Shown: positions 1-8,070 of the stretch, one piece after another
Numbering within the stretch: the stretch's first letter is position 1
How the letters are laid out: the number at the start of each line of letters is the position of its first letter
Source of the DNA: an uncultured Bacilli bacterium
GTDB lineage: Bacteria; Bacillota_I; Bacilli_A; RF39; UBA660
Reading direction: 5' to 3'
Assembly (NCBI GenBank): GCA_934086185.1
Contig: CAKOHW010000014.1
Location: 1-25,133 of the forward strand
DNA: 25,133 bases
Notes under the pieces: generated by a model
Databases searched by the model: none
What the model saw: only the letters and a program-made list of their open reading frames with translations
What the model was told of the DNA's origin: nothing
Program-made: the position numbers and the translations under genes

Positions 1-52
1 TATTTTTTAGAATATTTTGTTAAATAATAAAATTTAACACTTTTTGTTGTAC

Positions 53-99
53 AAAAAAATGCAATAAACTTTAAAAATTAAAATTTTATTGCATTTTTT
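53..99 (-). terminator. Hairpin terminator downstream of the DGR-type surface gene
   Basis: A perfect 15-bp inverted repeat pairs 54-68 with 85-99 around a 16-base A/T loop. The arms begin or end in runs of six or seven A or T, so it could stop transcription from either side. It lies about 110 bp past the stop of the minus-strand gene at 211. The T-run is part of the stem rather than after it, so the call is moderate. Confidence 0.5.
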
Positions 100-120
100 A
101 TATGAAATTTTAATAATTTT

Positions 121-210
121 CGAATTTATATATTGAAGAATAATATACTAACAGACGAGGTTTAACAACTGCAAACACAGGTTATACCTAGCCCAAATTA
201 AAAGTGCCCG
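121..210. other. Unusual 3' flank of the DGR-type target gene, with imperfect hairpin
   Basis: The 60 bases before the stop codon's end (151-210) are 45% GC by count, well above normal intergenic DNA here. An imperfect inverted repeat pairs 158-166 with 181-189 (8 of 9 positions) around a 14-base loop. Some DGRs need a hairpin or cruciform just past the variable repeat, but in the best-studied phage case it is much closer than the roughly 90 bp seen here. No open reading frame and no copy of the variable repeat was found in this stretch. Function unknown. Confidence 0.3.
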
Positions 211-2073
211 TCAATCAGCTATTGTGTAAGCATTTGCCTTTGTTCCATTTCCTCCAGTTATTTGAACACTAGATAACAGAGTTACTGCGGGACGGAACGC
301 GTAGTTGATGTCCACACCGCCGTCATAGACGCCGCCAAAGTCGTCCACGACGAATGCGAGATCGCGGTCGTCGTTGCCGAAGAATTCGTAAGGCGACAAA
401 GACCAAAAGTTTAAACTGTTTGATTTTTGATAATAATTTATTAAATAATAATCTGGATTTTTAGTACCTACCTTCCCACCTGCATATACTATTTCGTCTG
501 CTGTTAATGTTCCAACATACATATCTGTATTATCTGCAAATTTATTCATATTTGTTCCATTACATTTTAATGTTGGCTCTTTTGTTGATTTACCGTTTAA
601 ACGCACATACGAATCATAATAAAATTCTGCACCTTTAATTTGTTTATCTAATATTTCTTGACTAGTTAATGCAGTTGTATTCTCCGTTTCAGTTGCATAT
701 GCTTTATCATTTAAACACCAATCTTCTGCTTTTAATTTATCTAAATATTTTGCAAGTGGTCCAGTTTGGAAATTTTTAAATGCTGTTGCCATTGATTTAT
801 CATTATTTGTTCCACCATTTAAATAATTCATTAAATATTTTGCACTTGAATTTTTTGTACCGTCAGAAGCAGTTAATGTGTTTTTTGCATGCTCTGTATA
901 TCCAAAATTACCATTTTTTGTTGTACCACCAGTTGTAGTTGGAATATCCCAATTACCGTCACTTGTAGCACAAGTACTATCTTGGTCTTCTAATATTAAT
1001 TTAACACTTCCGTCTCCTGCTATACGAACTGTTCTCCAACACATTCCCGCAAAATTCACATAATTATCAATTACATTTCCTCTATAATAATAACTTGTTC
1101 CATAATCATCTGCTGTAACAGATATATTTTTTTCATAATCATATATTTCCACTCTAAAATTTAATGTTGATGTCGAAGCATCATAAGACTCTAAATATTT
1201 AGTCCACTCAGAACACGAATCATATACATATTTTCCTACTGCATCATCATATGAGCTTACCGAACTTCCAGATTGAGCAGCTGCTTCAGTATCTCCTACT
1301 GACCATAGGTCATATCCAGAACATAAGCTTCCAGTTGTTACAGTTTCTGTACCATACTTACCAGTACCCCACTTTGTAGAAATTGCTGCCGCAACTTGTG
1401 TTTTTGGACTTGACAATAATTCTGTTCCATTTGCTTTATTCTTAGCATTTTCTATTATATTATATGCTAAACTATTTGTATTAGCCGAATATGGGTTTGT
1501 CATACTTTCTATATTTGTGATGTTTATTCTTGCCTGTAAATGTTTTCCCATATCATTACTTTGGTCTATTCCAGTATCTATGTACCACATTTTAAATGTA
1601 TATGTATGTACATCTCCCTCTTTTATACTATTTCCAACTAGAATTCCGCCATTTATTGGAAATACACTTTGTGTACTTACTCCATCACAACTTGAACCAT
1701 CACTTTTTGTACAAGTTAATGTATATCTAAAATCATTACTTTCAAATGTAGTTGTACTTCCGTCACTTGCTTTTGTCACACTAACATTTTCTATAACCAC
1801 TACATAACTTGTATCATTACCATTATTAGTAACAGTAAATGTCTTTGTTCCAATTTCTGTATCACTTGGGATTAGTGTTAAATCCTTACCTAATATTTCA
1901 GCACTATTATCTCCATAAGTTAACTCAAGATTTGCTGTAGTTACACTAATACTTTTATCGTTAGTGTTTCCTTGTATTCTTGTTAAGAAATATGCATATG
2001 TTAATCCTAATAATGTTAAAAGTACTATTGTTATTCCTACTACACTAACAATTATTTTTTGCTTTTTATTCAT
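211..2073 (-). CDS. SipW-type secreted surface protein with DGR-type hypervariable C-terminus
   Basis: Predicted extracellular, probably ligand-binding protein of 620 residues. Residues 8-29 are a hydrophobic signal/anchor ending in TYAYF, followed by an ATANL-like stretch, the pattern of SipW-processed TasA/camelysin-type proteins. Residues 40-190 look like a beta-rich domain with a Cys pair (C121, C129). From about 325 a second domain begins (YYYRGN, NFAGMCWR) and runs to the C-terminus, ending in FWSLSP...AFRPAV, a formylglycine-enzyme/C-type-lectin-like fold used by DGR targets. Codons for 562-591 form the variable repeat described separately. The start is supported by AGGAAG/TAGG 7-11 bases upstream and by homology to the paralogue at 8261-10237. 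A promoter lies at 2157-2185. Stop is TGA. The ligand is unknown. Confidence 0.85.
   Translation of the reverse strand: MNKKQKIIVSVVGITIVLLTLLGLTYAYFLTRIQGNTNDKSISVTTANLELTYGDNSAEILGKDLTLIPSDTEIGTKTFTVTNNGNDTSYVVVIENVSVTKASDGSTTTFESNDFRYTLTCTKSDGSSCDGVSTQSVFPINGGILVGNSIKEGDVHTYTFKMWYIDTGIDQSNDMGKHLQARINITNIESMTNPYSANTNSLAYNIIENAKNKANGTELLSSPKTQVAAAISTKWGTGKYGTETVTTGSLCSGYDLWSVGDTEAAAQSGSSVSSYDDAVGKYVYDSCSEWTKYLESYDASTSTLNFRVEIYDYEKNISVTADDYGTSYYYRGNVIDNYVNFAGMCWRTVRIAGDGSVKLILEDQDSTCATSDGNWDIPTTTGGTTKNGNFGYTEHAKNTLTASDGTKNSSAKYLMNYLNGGTNNDKSMATAFKNFQTGPLAKYLDKLKAEDWCLNDKAYATETENTTALTSQEILDKQIKGAEFYYDSYVRLNGKSTKEPTLKCNGTNMNKFADNTDMYVGTLTADEIVYAGGKVGTKNPDYYLINYYQKSNSLNFWSLSPYEFFGNDDRDLAFVVDDFGGVYDGGVDINYAFRPAVTLLSSVQITGGNGTKANAYTIAD
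277..396 (-). repeat. Candidate DGR variable repeat (VR) with 3' IMH-like end
   Basis: Positions 281-400 hold 69 G/C of 120 (57.5%), against 15 of 60 (25%) in the adjoining 421-480. In codons 562-591 (390-301), 22 of 30 end in C; in the 30 codons before, only 2 do. DGR reverse transcription randomises template adenines, so AAC codons in a template become NNC in the variable repeat. The invariant-looking frame here is G-x-V-x4-V-x4-A-F-R-P. The segment after it, coding AFRPAVTL (about 277-300), is GC-rich and sits where the initiation-of-mutagenic-homology site is expected. Template repeat, Avd and reverse transcriptase are not in the window, so the assignment rests on composition, codon pattern, fold and position. 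Confidence 0.75.
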
Positions 2074-2104
2074 ATTTTTACCTACTTCCTATCTTTATAT
2101 TTAA

Positions 2105-2114
2105 AGTTTATCAA
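2105..2114 (-). promoter_or_regulatory. Leader box shared by the two surface-protein paralogues
   Basis: The minus-strand decamer TTGATAAACT lies 31 bases upstream of the start codon. The same decamer lies 29 bases upstream of the paralogue start (10267-10276), and both leaders then carry a GGAA(A)GTAG ribosome-binding region. Shared position suggests common ancestry or common post-transcriptional control. Confidence 0.4.
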
Positions 2115-2156
2115 GTTACTTTTTTAATTTTTAAGTTCATCTTCTACTTTATTTAC

Positions 2157-2185
2157 ATTATACACAAACATTTTATCATTTACAA
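2157..2185 (-). promoter_or_regulatory. Promoter of the DGR-type surface protein
   Basis: On the minus strand, TTGTAA (2185-2180), a 17-base spacer, and a perfect TATAAT (2162-2157). Transcription would start near 2150, giving a leader of about 75 bases. Its -35 box overlaps that of the divergent plus-strand promoter at 2179-2207. Confidence 0.6.
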
Positions 2186-2207
2186 TATTAAAATTTTATT
2201 TTATACT
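2179..2207 (+). promoter_or_regulatory. Divergent promoter for a candidate small RNA
   Basis: TTTACA (2179-2184), exactly 17 bases, then TATACT (2202-2207): each hexamer matches consensus at five of six positions. Transcription would begin near 2214 and meet a terminator about 70 bases later. Confidence 0.5.
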
Positions 2208-2213
2208 TAATTT

Positions 2214-2284
2214 AGTAGAACATCTAATTGATGACTACCATAATTTAGGTATGTGCTAATTATTTAATTAGCACATTTTTTTTA
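2214..2284 (+). ncRNA. Candidate ~70-nt small RNA ending in an intrinsic terminator
   Basis: No plus-strand gene lies near, yet this segment has a well-spaced promoter just upstream, a 5' hairpin (GTAG-AA-CATC, loop TAATT, GATG-A-CTAC; 2215-2238) and a strong terminator (an 11-bp inverted repeat, TGTGCTAATTA and its complement, in 2252-2275, then nine T). It has no evident reading frame. It could be a trans-acting small RNA or act on the divergent surface-protein gene. It does not resemble an RNA family known to me. Confidence 0.4.
2252..2284 (+). terminator. Intrinsic terminator of the candidate small RNA
   Basis: Near-perfect 24-base palindrome TGTGCTAATT...AATTAGCACA followed by nine T on the plus strand only. 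The minus strand lacks a T-run after the stem, so it points rightwards. The stretch after it (2285-2401) holds nothing else that I can recognise. Confidence 0.7.
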
Positions 2285-2401
2285 AAACCAAAACCCTCTA
2301 TAACCTTTGTAGAAGGATGTATAAAAAGATGATTAACATTATGATAATCAAACTATAATACTCATATCATTAATTATTTCAATAGTTTCGACATAGTAAG
2401 A

Positions 2402-2437
2402 CAAAAAAACTAGAATAAAGTCATCTAATTCTAGTTT
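2402..2437 (-). terminator. Intrinsic terminator of uppP
   Basis: Ten-base arms AAACTAGAAT (2407-2416) and ATTCTAGTTT (2428-2437) pair around an 11-base loop, starting two bases after the uppP stop and followed on the minus strand by a T-run. Confidence 0.75.
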
Positions 2438-2438
2438 C

Positions 2439-3245
2439 TTATAAAAAATAAATTAAAGTTAATATCCCAATAATAAATAAATATATTGAAAACTTCCATA
2501 ATTTACCACGTTTAACAATATCACTTAATATTTTATATGTAAAATAAGTAAATATAAAAGCAAATAACATACCTACAAAATAATATCCTAATATACTACC
2601 ACTTATTTGTGCTTCCATTACATCTTTTACTCCTAATACCATAGTAGCCATACTTACTGGAAAATATAACATAAATGCATATTTTAAAGATGTTTCTCTA
2701 TCTAACTTACATAATAAACACCCTACTAAAGTCATACCACTTCTAGATAATCCTGGAAACAATGCTATTGCTTGCATTAAACCAATAATAACGGCATCTT
2801 TATATGTTATTTCATAATCACCTTTTTTACCATTAGAATTCTTAACTAATAATAAAGCAATAGCAGTAACTATAAACATAATACCTACAATCCAAGTCTT
2901 ATTTAATGTAGTTTCTATTTCATCTTTAAATAATACACCTAATATACCTACTGGTATACTACCTATTATTATAAGTAAACAATATTTAAAATCATTAAAA
3001 CTATTTTTATCTCTATTAAATATATAACCAAAAAAACCTTTAATAAGTTTAATAACATCTTTCCAAAATATAATTAATATTGCTATAAAAGAAGCAAAAT
3101 TAACAAATATTTCAAAATTCAAATCATTAAAAAAACTAGTTTTAAATAATTCTTTAACTATAAATATATGTCCACTACTACTTATTGGTAATGGTTCTGT
3201 TATTCCTTGTATAATACCTAAAATAATATATTTTAATAATGTCAT
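2439..3245 (-). CDS. uppP: Undecaprenyl-diphosphatase UppP (BacA family)
   Basis: Integral membrane phosphatase that converts undecaprenyl diphosphate to the monophosphate lipid carrier used in peptidoglycan and other envelope polymers; in this family it can confer bacitracin tolerance. The 268-residue length is normal. The two family signatures are present: E17-P-L-P-I-S-S-S-G-H26 near the first helix and PGLSRSG (164-170) with R168. About eight hydrophobic segments are visible. AGGAG lies seven bases before the start. It follows a terminator for the kinase-like gene upstream, so it is probably transcribed alone or by read-through, and it ends in its own terminator. Confidence 0.95.
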   Translation of the reverse strand: MTLLKYIILGIIQGITEPLPISSSGHIFIVKELFKTSFFNDLNFEIFVNFASFIAILIIFWKDVIKLIKGFFGYIFNRDKNSFNDFKYCLLIIIGSIPVGILGVLFKDEIETTLNKTWIVGIMFIVTAIALLLVKNSNGKKGDYEITYKDAVIIGLMQAIALFPGLSRSGMTLVGCLLCKLDRETSLKYAFMLYFPVSMATMVLGVKDVMEAQISGSILGYYFVGMLFAFIFTYFTYKILSDIVKRGKLWKFSIYLFIIGILTLIYFL

Positions 3246-3310
3246 AAATACTCTCCTATCTAATAAATATATTTTATAACGAATAATATAATTTGTATAT
3301 ACTAATTATA

Positions 3311-3341
3311 TAAAAAAGATATAAACTTATGATTTATATCT
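3311..3341 (-). terminator. Intrinsic terminator overlapping the kinase-like gene's stop
   Basis: AGATATAAA (3317-3325) pairs with TTTATATCT (3333-3341) around a seven-base loop, followed on the minus strand by a T-run. The stem starts inside the TAG stop codon of the gene at 3340. Confidence 0.6.
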
Positions 3342-5127
3342 AATATTTTTCTATTATTTTTTTTAATTCATTATCCATATCACTAACTAGTATATAATCA
3401 CTAAACCCATCATTTAAATAATGATCTTTTATTTCTTTTTTATTATCGCTTAACATAATTATAACTGGTATTTTAAAACTCTTAATATTTTTTAATTCTT
3501 TTAAAGTACTATATCCACTCATTTCTTTCATATCATCATCTACTATAATATAATCATACTTCTTACCACTCTTAATTCTATCTATAGCATCCATACCATA
3601 TAAAATATGTGAATAACTAATATTATAATTACTTAATTTATTTTTTATTAATTCTACTTCTTCTTTATTTTGACTAACTATTAAAACTTTTTTATTTTTA
3701 TAAATAGAACTTTCATAATTATTCAAAATAGTCTCATTATCATTAGTTTTATATATTCTTTGATCTAATACAATAGATATTTCAGTACCTTTACCTATTT
3801 CACTCTTAATCATTAAATTACCACCTAATAATTTAATAATTTTTTGACATAAAAGCATATTTAATTCTAGTTTTTCCATATCTTTTATATCATTTTTATC
3901 TATTTCACCAGTAACAGCAAGTATTTCATTTATTCTATCAATTGTAATACCACAACCAGAATCTCTCATAGTTATAATTAATCTACAAACATCATACTTT
4001 TCTATAGTATCTATAGATAATTCTATATAACCCTTACTAGTCTTCTTAACAGCATTTAAAAGTATTGAAGTAATAACTTGTTTTAACTTTATTGAATCTC
4101 CATATAAATAAGGAACATTATTAGAAATATTAGTAACAAACTCTACATCTTTAGGTATACAAGAACTAACTTTAGTAATAACTTCATCATAAAGATTTTT
4201 TAAATTATATCTATTATCAATAATTTTAACTTTTTGAGCATTCAAACTACTAACATTTAATATATCATTTACTACAAAATCTAATTGTTTTATATTAATA
4301 TCAATTATATCAACTTTATTCTTTATACTTTTAATATTATTATCTATCTTTATTTCATTACATAAATTTTTAATAGAAAACAATGGATTTCTAACTTCTT
4401 GTGTCATTTCAAATAAGAAGTTAGATTTATCTTCATATGTACTTTCTACTAACTCTTTATTTTTATATAATTCATTTATCATCTGCATATCAGGGTTCTC
4501 TATAGTAAAATACATTAAAAATGTTATAAATGCTTCTGCAAAAGATAATAATAATAAACCAGGATTTAATTTTTGAATAATCATAACAACAGTCCCAATT
4601 ATCAAAAATGCACTAATAGGTATAAACTTCTTTTCAGTAATATATTTAATATTTTTTATTAAACAATATACTACTATAACAATAAATATTGTAGATATTA
4701 AATACATACTATTAGCAGCAGGTCCATAAGAATATATAATACCATCTTTATTATAATAATATAATGGTAAAGACACTTCTAATAAAATAAGAAATATCAT
4801 TAATATCTTAAATACTTTAACTATCTTATTTTTATTAATATTCTTAATAGATATAACAAATATATACAAAGTAAAAATCATTAACCACATAACTAAATAC
4901 ACTAAATACAATTTAGAAAATATTATATTAGGTATAGGAAATTTATCCATATTACCCATAAAACAATAAGTTGGTATACCAATAATTGGTCCAAATAAAC
5001 TTGTTATAACTAAATAAGAATATATTTTATTCTCAAAAGATTCAAATCTTTTTTTAGAAAAAAACACTATAACTAATAATATTGTATATATCAATGAACA
5101 TACACTAAAATAAATACCTACTGTCAT
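3340..5127 (-). CDS. Membrane hybrid histidine-kinase-like protein lacking the phospho-accepting His
   Basis: 595 residues: about seven membrane segments (8-23, 36-55, 70-95, 105-122, 141-157, 170-184, 188-208), a HisKA-like helix pair (about 236-300), an HATPase domain and a receiver-like domain (480-595). The ATP-binding boxes remain: N358, D389-x-G391-x-G393, GKGT 446-449. The HisKA H-box reads Q243-E-V-R-N-P, so glutamine replaces the histidine. In the receiver, D530 is present, but the usual acidic pair is S485-Q486 and the conserved lysine is V581. It may act as an ATP-responsive or purely structural signalling scaffold. It follows the ligase gene by 38 bp on the same strand and has AAAGGATAGG before its start. 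The input signal is unknown. Confidence 0.8.
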   Translation of the reverse strand: MTVGIYFSVCSLIYTILLVIVFFSKKRFESFENKIYSYLVITSLFGPIIGIPTYCFMGNMDKFPIPNIIFSKLYLVYLVMWLMIFTLYIFVISIKNINKNKIVKVFKILMIFLILLEVSLPLYYYNKDGIIYSYGPAANSMYLISTIFIVIVVYCLIKNIKYITEKKFIPISAFLIIGTVVMIIQKLNPGLLLLSFAEAFITFLMYFTIENPDMQMINELYKNKELVESTYEDKSNFLFEMTQEVRNPLFSIKNLCNEIKIDNNIKSIKNKVDIIDINIKQLDFVVNDILNVSSLNAQKVKIIDNRYNLKNLYDEVITKVSSCIPKDVEFVTNISNNVPYLYGDSIKLKQVITSILLNAVKKTSKGYIELSIDTIEKYDVCRLIITMRDSGCGITIDRINEILAVTGEIDKNDIKDMEKLELNMLLCQKIIKLLGGNLMIKSEIGKGTEISIVLDQRIYKTNDNETILNNYESSIYKNKKVLIVSQNKEEVELIKNKLSNYNISYSHILYGMDAIDRIKSGKKYDYIIVDDDMKEMSGYSTLKELKNIKSFKIPVIIMLSDNKKEIKDHYLNDGFSDYILVSDMDNELKKIIEKY

Positions 5128-5149
5128 AACTACACCTATCCTTTAATAA

Positions 5150-5158
5150 ATTATAACA
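5150..5158 (-). promoter_or_regulatory. Extended -10 promoter before the kinase-like gene
   Basis: The minus strand reads TGtTATAAT here, in the gap between the ligase and kinase-like genes, with no convincing -35 box. A start about seven bases on would leave a leader of roughly 16 bases containing the ribosome binding site, so the kinase-like gene may be transcribed independently of the ligase. Confidence 0.4.
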
Positions 5159-5165
5159 TACTTTT

Positions 5166-7931
5166 TTATTTTTTTTCATCTTCAAATAAAACTTTTTTAT
5201 TTTGATTATTTTTTCCAATATTACCAAGTTTTACTACGTCTTTTTTACCAGCTAAAGTATAAGGTATTTTTTTTACATATCTATACCACTCTGGTCTATC
5301 TCTATCAGGTATATTTTTTTCTATCAAAGACACTATTTCTTTATGTATAACTTCTTTACTAACATTTGTATCATCTTTTAATGATATAAATAACATAGGA
5401 TATTTACCAGTATTATCTTCTTTATAACCTACTCCTACTACAGAACAATCATCAACATAATCACATTTATCAACAATATTTTCAAGAGGTAAAATTGGTA
5501 CTTTATGTCCATCTGGTCTTATAACAATATTTTTTATTCTTTCAGCAAAGAATAATACACCATCTTCATCCATATATACTAAGTCACCGGTTTTACTCCA
5601 TCTAACACCATCCTCATCATAGCAAAAGAATTTTTTATTTTCTTCTTCATTTGCTAAATAACCTTTCATTTGAGTTGGACCAGTCACATATAATTCACCT
5701 ACTTTATGTTCTCTACCATAAGTAACTTCATTCCCATTTTTATCAATAATCTTAATATTATTACCAACATGAGGTATTCCAACACTGCCTATTTTATTAA
5801 CAAATTTATTAACAGTCGTACAAAAACCTCCACCATATTCACTCATACCCAAACCTTTTTTAATAACATCAGTATTATGATTAATCATAAATTCATTTAC
5901 TTTATATTCTTTATTAGGAGTCATTTTATCTCCACCAAATATACTAGTTCTTAAATAACTTAAATCGTCATTCTTAAGTACATTACTTTCAGACATAATT
6001 TCAAAAAATCTAGGAGTACCAATAGCATGATTTGGTTTATATTTTTTAATTAATTTAGGAAAATCTTTAGGTTTATACGCAGGAACTAAAGCAATTTTAA
6101 CTCCATATGATAACGCATTATGCATACCAACACTTGCTCCATAAGCAGTAAAAAATGGAATATTACCTAAAAATCTTTCACCTACATTAGGACAAATACC
6201 TGAATATTTTAATTGCATGTTTTGACCATTAAACGATTCATTAGTTAACATAGCCCCTTTAGGTTTACCAGTAGTTCCACTAGTATAAACCACAGCAACT
6301 ACATCATCTTTTTTATATACATTATCTTTAAAATTTAAAATACTCTCTCCAATACACTTAAACTCTTTATAAGAAATATACTTCCCACTATACTTATATT
6401 TTTTATGAGTTAAATTATACATTCTCTTTATTTTCTTATTTGTAACAGATTCCATAGGACTTAAACTAACTACAGTATTAATACTACTTTTATCTATAAT
6501 TTTATCTATATTATTCTTACATAAATCTACAATAATCATAACTTTACTTTTAGATTCATTCAAATAATCAAGTATTCTAGTAGCAGTAGTTCTAGGTTCT
6601 ATCAAAGAAGCAACAGCACCAATCTTATTTACAGCATAAAATAAATAAACAAATTCAGGTATATTAGGTAAACAAAAAGTAACATAATCTCCCTTTCTTA
6701 CACCTAAAGCATATAAACTCTTACTTAATTTTTCTATCTCATTAAACATTTCATAATATTTAATCTCATTACCCATATACTCTAAAGCAACACCTAAATA
6801 ATTATCTTTATTCATTTCCTTTAAATTTTGATACAAAGTATATTCCAATACTTTATCATTTAAAGATTCTTTACTATAATATTTTAACCATGGTTTATCT
6901 ATATTAGGGTATCCAGTCTTTCTCAAACTAATTCTTTCTAACTCTCTATCTTTATAATCTACAATATTTAATTTATTATCTACTTTACACCCTACTAAAT
7001 TAGTACTAACATACTTATTATTTACTTTAATTAAAATATCTCCATATTCATTATCTTTACATACTTTCTTACTACTTATATCTTCTACTTTCAAAGATTC
7101 ATCAATTATACTAAAATCATTACCGATACTAATTAGCTTATTATAATAACTAAAATATCTTACATACCTATTACCAAGTAAATCACTAATATTACTATAT
7201 TGATATTCATTAATAAAATTAAATGATGAATATATTTTCTTATAACTACTAAATTCTTTATAATTACTAATTAATTTATCATCACTAATATATAAAATAT
7301 TAGAATTATTATTACCAAAATATATTTTATTATTATTAAGTATTAAATACGTAATTAAAGTAATATTACCATCAACTATATCAACAATACTATCTTTATC
7401 AAATCTACCATCAAAACTTACTAAACTATCTATAATATCTTTATCATTTATCTTAACAAGACTTCTATATTCATAATACTTAATATAAAAATTATCATAA
7501 TTAATAACTTCTTTATTATAATATCTACTATAACTATAAAACTCATCCCAAGAAATAATAATATCATCACGTAAAGAACAATCACCAAATACAATAACTT
7601 TATTAAAATTATCTAATGACTCTTCAAAATCACATAAATCATCTATAAATAAATATTTATAATCATTTAAATTTATATTACAAATCTCATCTTTTTTTAT
7701 CCAAATTAATCCAATACCAATCTTAGATAAAGCATAAATAGTTTTAATTAACTTAAAATTTAACTCCCCAATAATTAGTATTTCATTTTTATCATTAATC
7801 CCTAATTCTAATAAAGAACGTGATATTTTATCTATACTATATATAAAATCCTTACTATTAACATTTTCTATAATTTTATCACTATCTTTATATTCACTTC
7901 TTACTTTATAATAAATAGTATTTCTTTTCAT
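5166..7931 (-). CDS. AMP-dependent synthetase/ligase with degenerate N-terminal adenylation-like half
   Basis: A 921-residue adenylate-forming enzyme that probably activates a carboxylic acid as acyl-AMP (acyl-CoA ligase-type); substrate unknown. The C-terminal portion from about residue 335 is a complete family member: TGYPNIDKPW entry motif, P-loop YTSGTTGKPKG (549-559), SEYGGG (697-702), SKTGDL (779-784), the RIKNIVIRPDG hinge region and the late catalytic lysine in TLAGKKD (about 896). Residues 1-330 mirror the same fold (SRSLLELGI / SKSLYALGV; GDILIKVNNKY / GELYVTGP) but have no P-loop motif. ATG at 7931 is preferred over the in-frame TTG at 7946 because GGGGGTG lies at the right distance. 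The kinase-like gene follows it closely. Direct repeats lie upstream at 7995-8025. Confidence 0.85.
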   Translation of the reverse strand: MKRNTIYYKVRSEYKDSDKIIENVNSKDFIYSIDKISRSLLELGINDKNEILIIGELNFKLIKTIYALSKIGIGLIWIKKDEICNINLNDYKYLFIDDLCDFEESLDNFNKVIVFGDCSLRDDIIISWDEFYSYSRYYNKEVINYDNFYIKYYEYRSLVKINDKDIIDSLVSFDGRFDKDSIVDIVDGNITLITYLILNNNKIYFGNNNSNILYISDDKLISNYKEFSSYKKIYSSFNFINEYQYSNISDLLGNRYVRYFSYYNKLISIGNDFSIIDESLKVEDISSKKVCKDNEYGDILIKVNNKYVSTNLVGCKVDNKLNIVDYKDRELERISLRKTGYPNIDKPWLKYYSKESLNDKVLEYTLYQNLKEMNKDNYLGVALEYMGNEIKYYEMFNEIEKLSKSLYALGVRKGDYVTFCLPNIPEFVYLFYAVNKIGAVASLIEPRTTATRILDYLNESKSKVMIIVDLCKNNIDKIIDKSSINTVVSLSPMESVTNKKIKRMYNLTHKKYKYSGKYISYKEFKCIGESILNFKDNVYKKDDVVAVVYTSGTTGKPKGAMLTNESFNGQNMQLKYSGICPNVGERFLGNIPFFTAYGASVGMHNALSYGVKIALVPAYKPKDFPKLIKKYKPNHAIGTPRFFEIMSESNVLKNDDLSYLRTSIFGGDKMTPNKEYKVNEFMINHNTDVIKKGLGMSEYGGGFCTTVNKFVNKIGSVGIPHVGNNIKIIDKNGNEVTYGREHKVGELYVTGPTQMKGYLANEEENKKFFCYDEDGVRWSKTGDLVYMDEDGVLFFAERIKNIVIRPDGHKVPILPLENIVDKCDYVDDCSVVGVGYKEDNTGKYPMLFISLKDDTNVSKEVIHKEIVSLIEKNIPDRDRPEWYRYVKKIPYTLAGKKDVVKLGNIGKNNQNKKVLFEDEKK

Positions 7932-7994
7932 TATAAACACCCCCAATAAATATTTACATATTCTACAATAAAATTTATCAAAAATAATAAAATA

Positions 7995-8025
7995 TGTCTA
8001 AAATGTATAGTTTTTTGTCTAAAAT
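7995..8025 (-). promoter_or_regulatory. Paired 10-bp direct repeats, 21 bp apart, upstream of the ligase
   Basis: The decamer ATTTTAGACA occurs twice on the minus strand (complement TGTCTAAAAT at 7995-8004 and 8016-8025), start-to-start distance 21 bp, two helical turns. It lies 64-94 bp before the ligase start, where an activator would bind. Direct repeats of this spacing are typical of response-regulator sites, including the LytTR type, but the sequence is not a consensus I recognise. Confidence 0.45.
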
Positions 8026-8070
8026 AAATAATTACTTCATATATATTTATAATATCATAAAAAATTGCAT

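Noticed and set aside
211..400. GC-rich C-terminal island as recent gene transfer or an assembly chimera
   Set aside because: The frame and the FWSLSP and FRPA landmarks on both sides are unbroken, and only about 120 bases differ in composition. The excess of C at codon third positions fits DGR mutagenesis better.
878..1807. Plus-strand reading frames inside the first surface gene
   Set aside because: They lie opposite a coherent, homologous minus-strand protein and have no start signals.
7932..7946. Ligase start at the in-frame TTG at 7946
   Set aside because: The ATG at 7931 has a GGGGGTG site at the right distance; the TTG would place that site inside the coding region.
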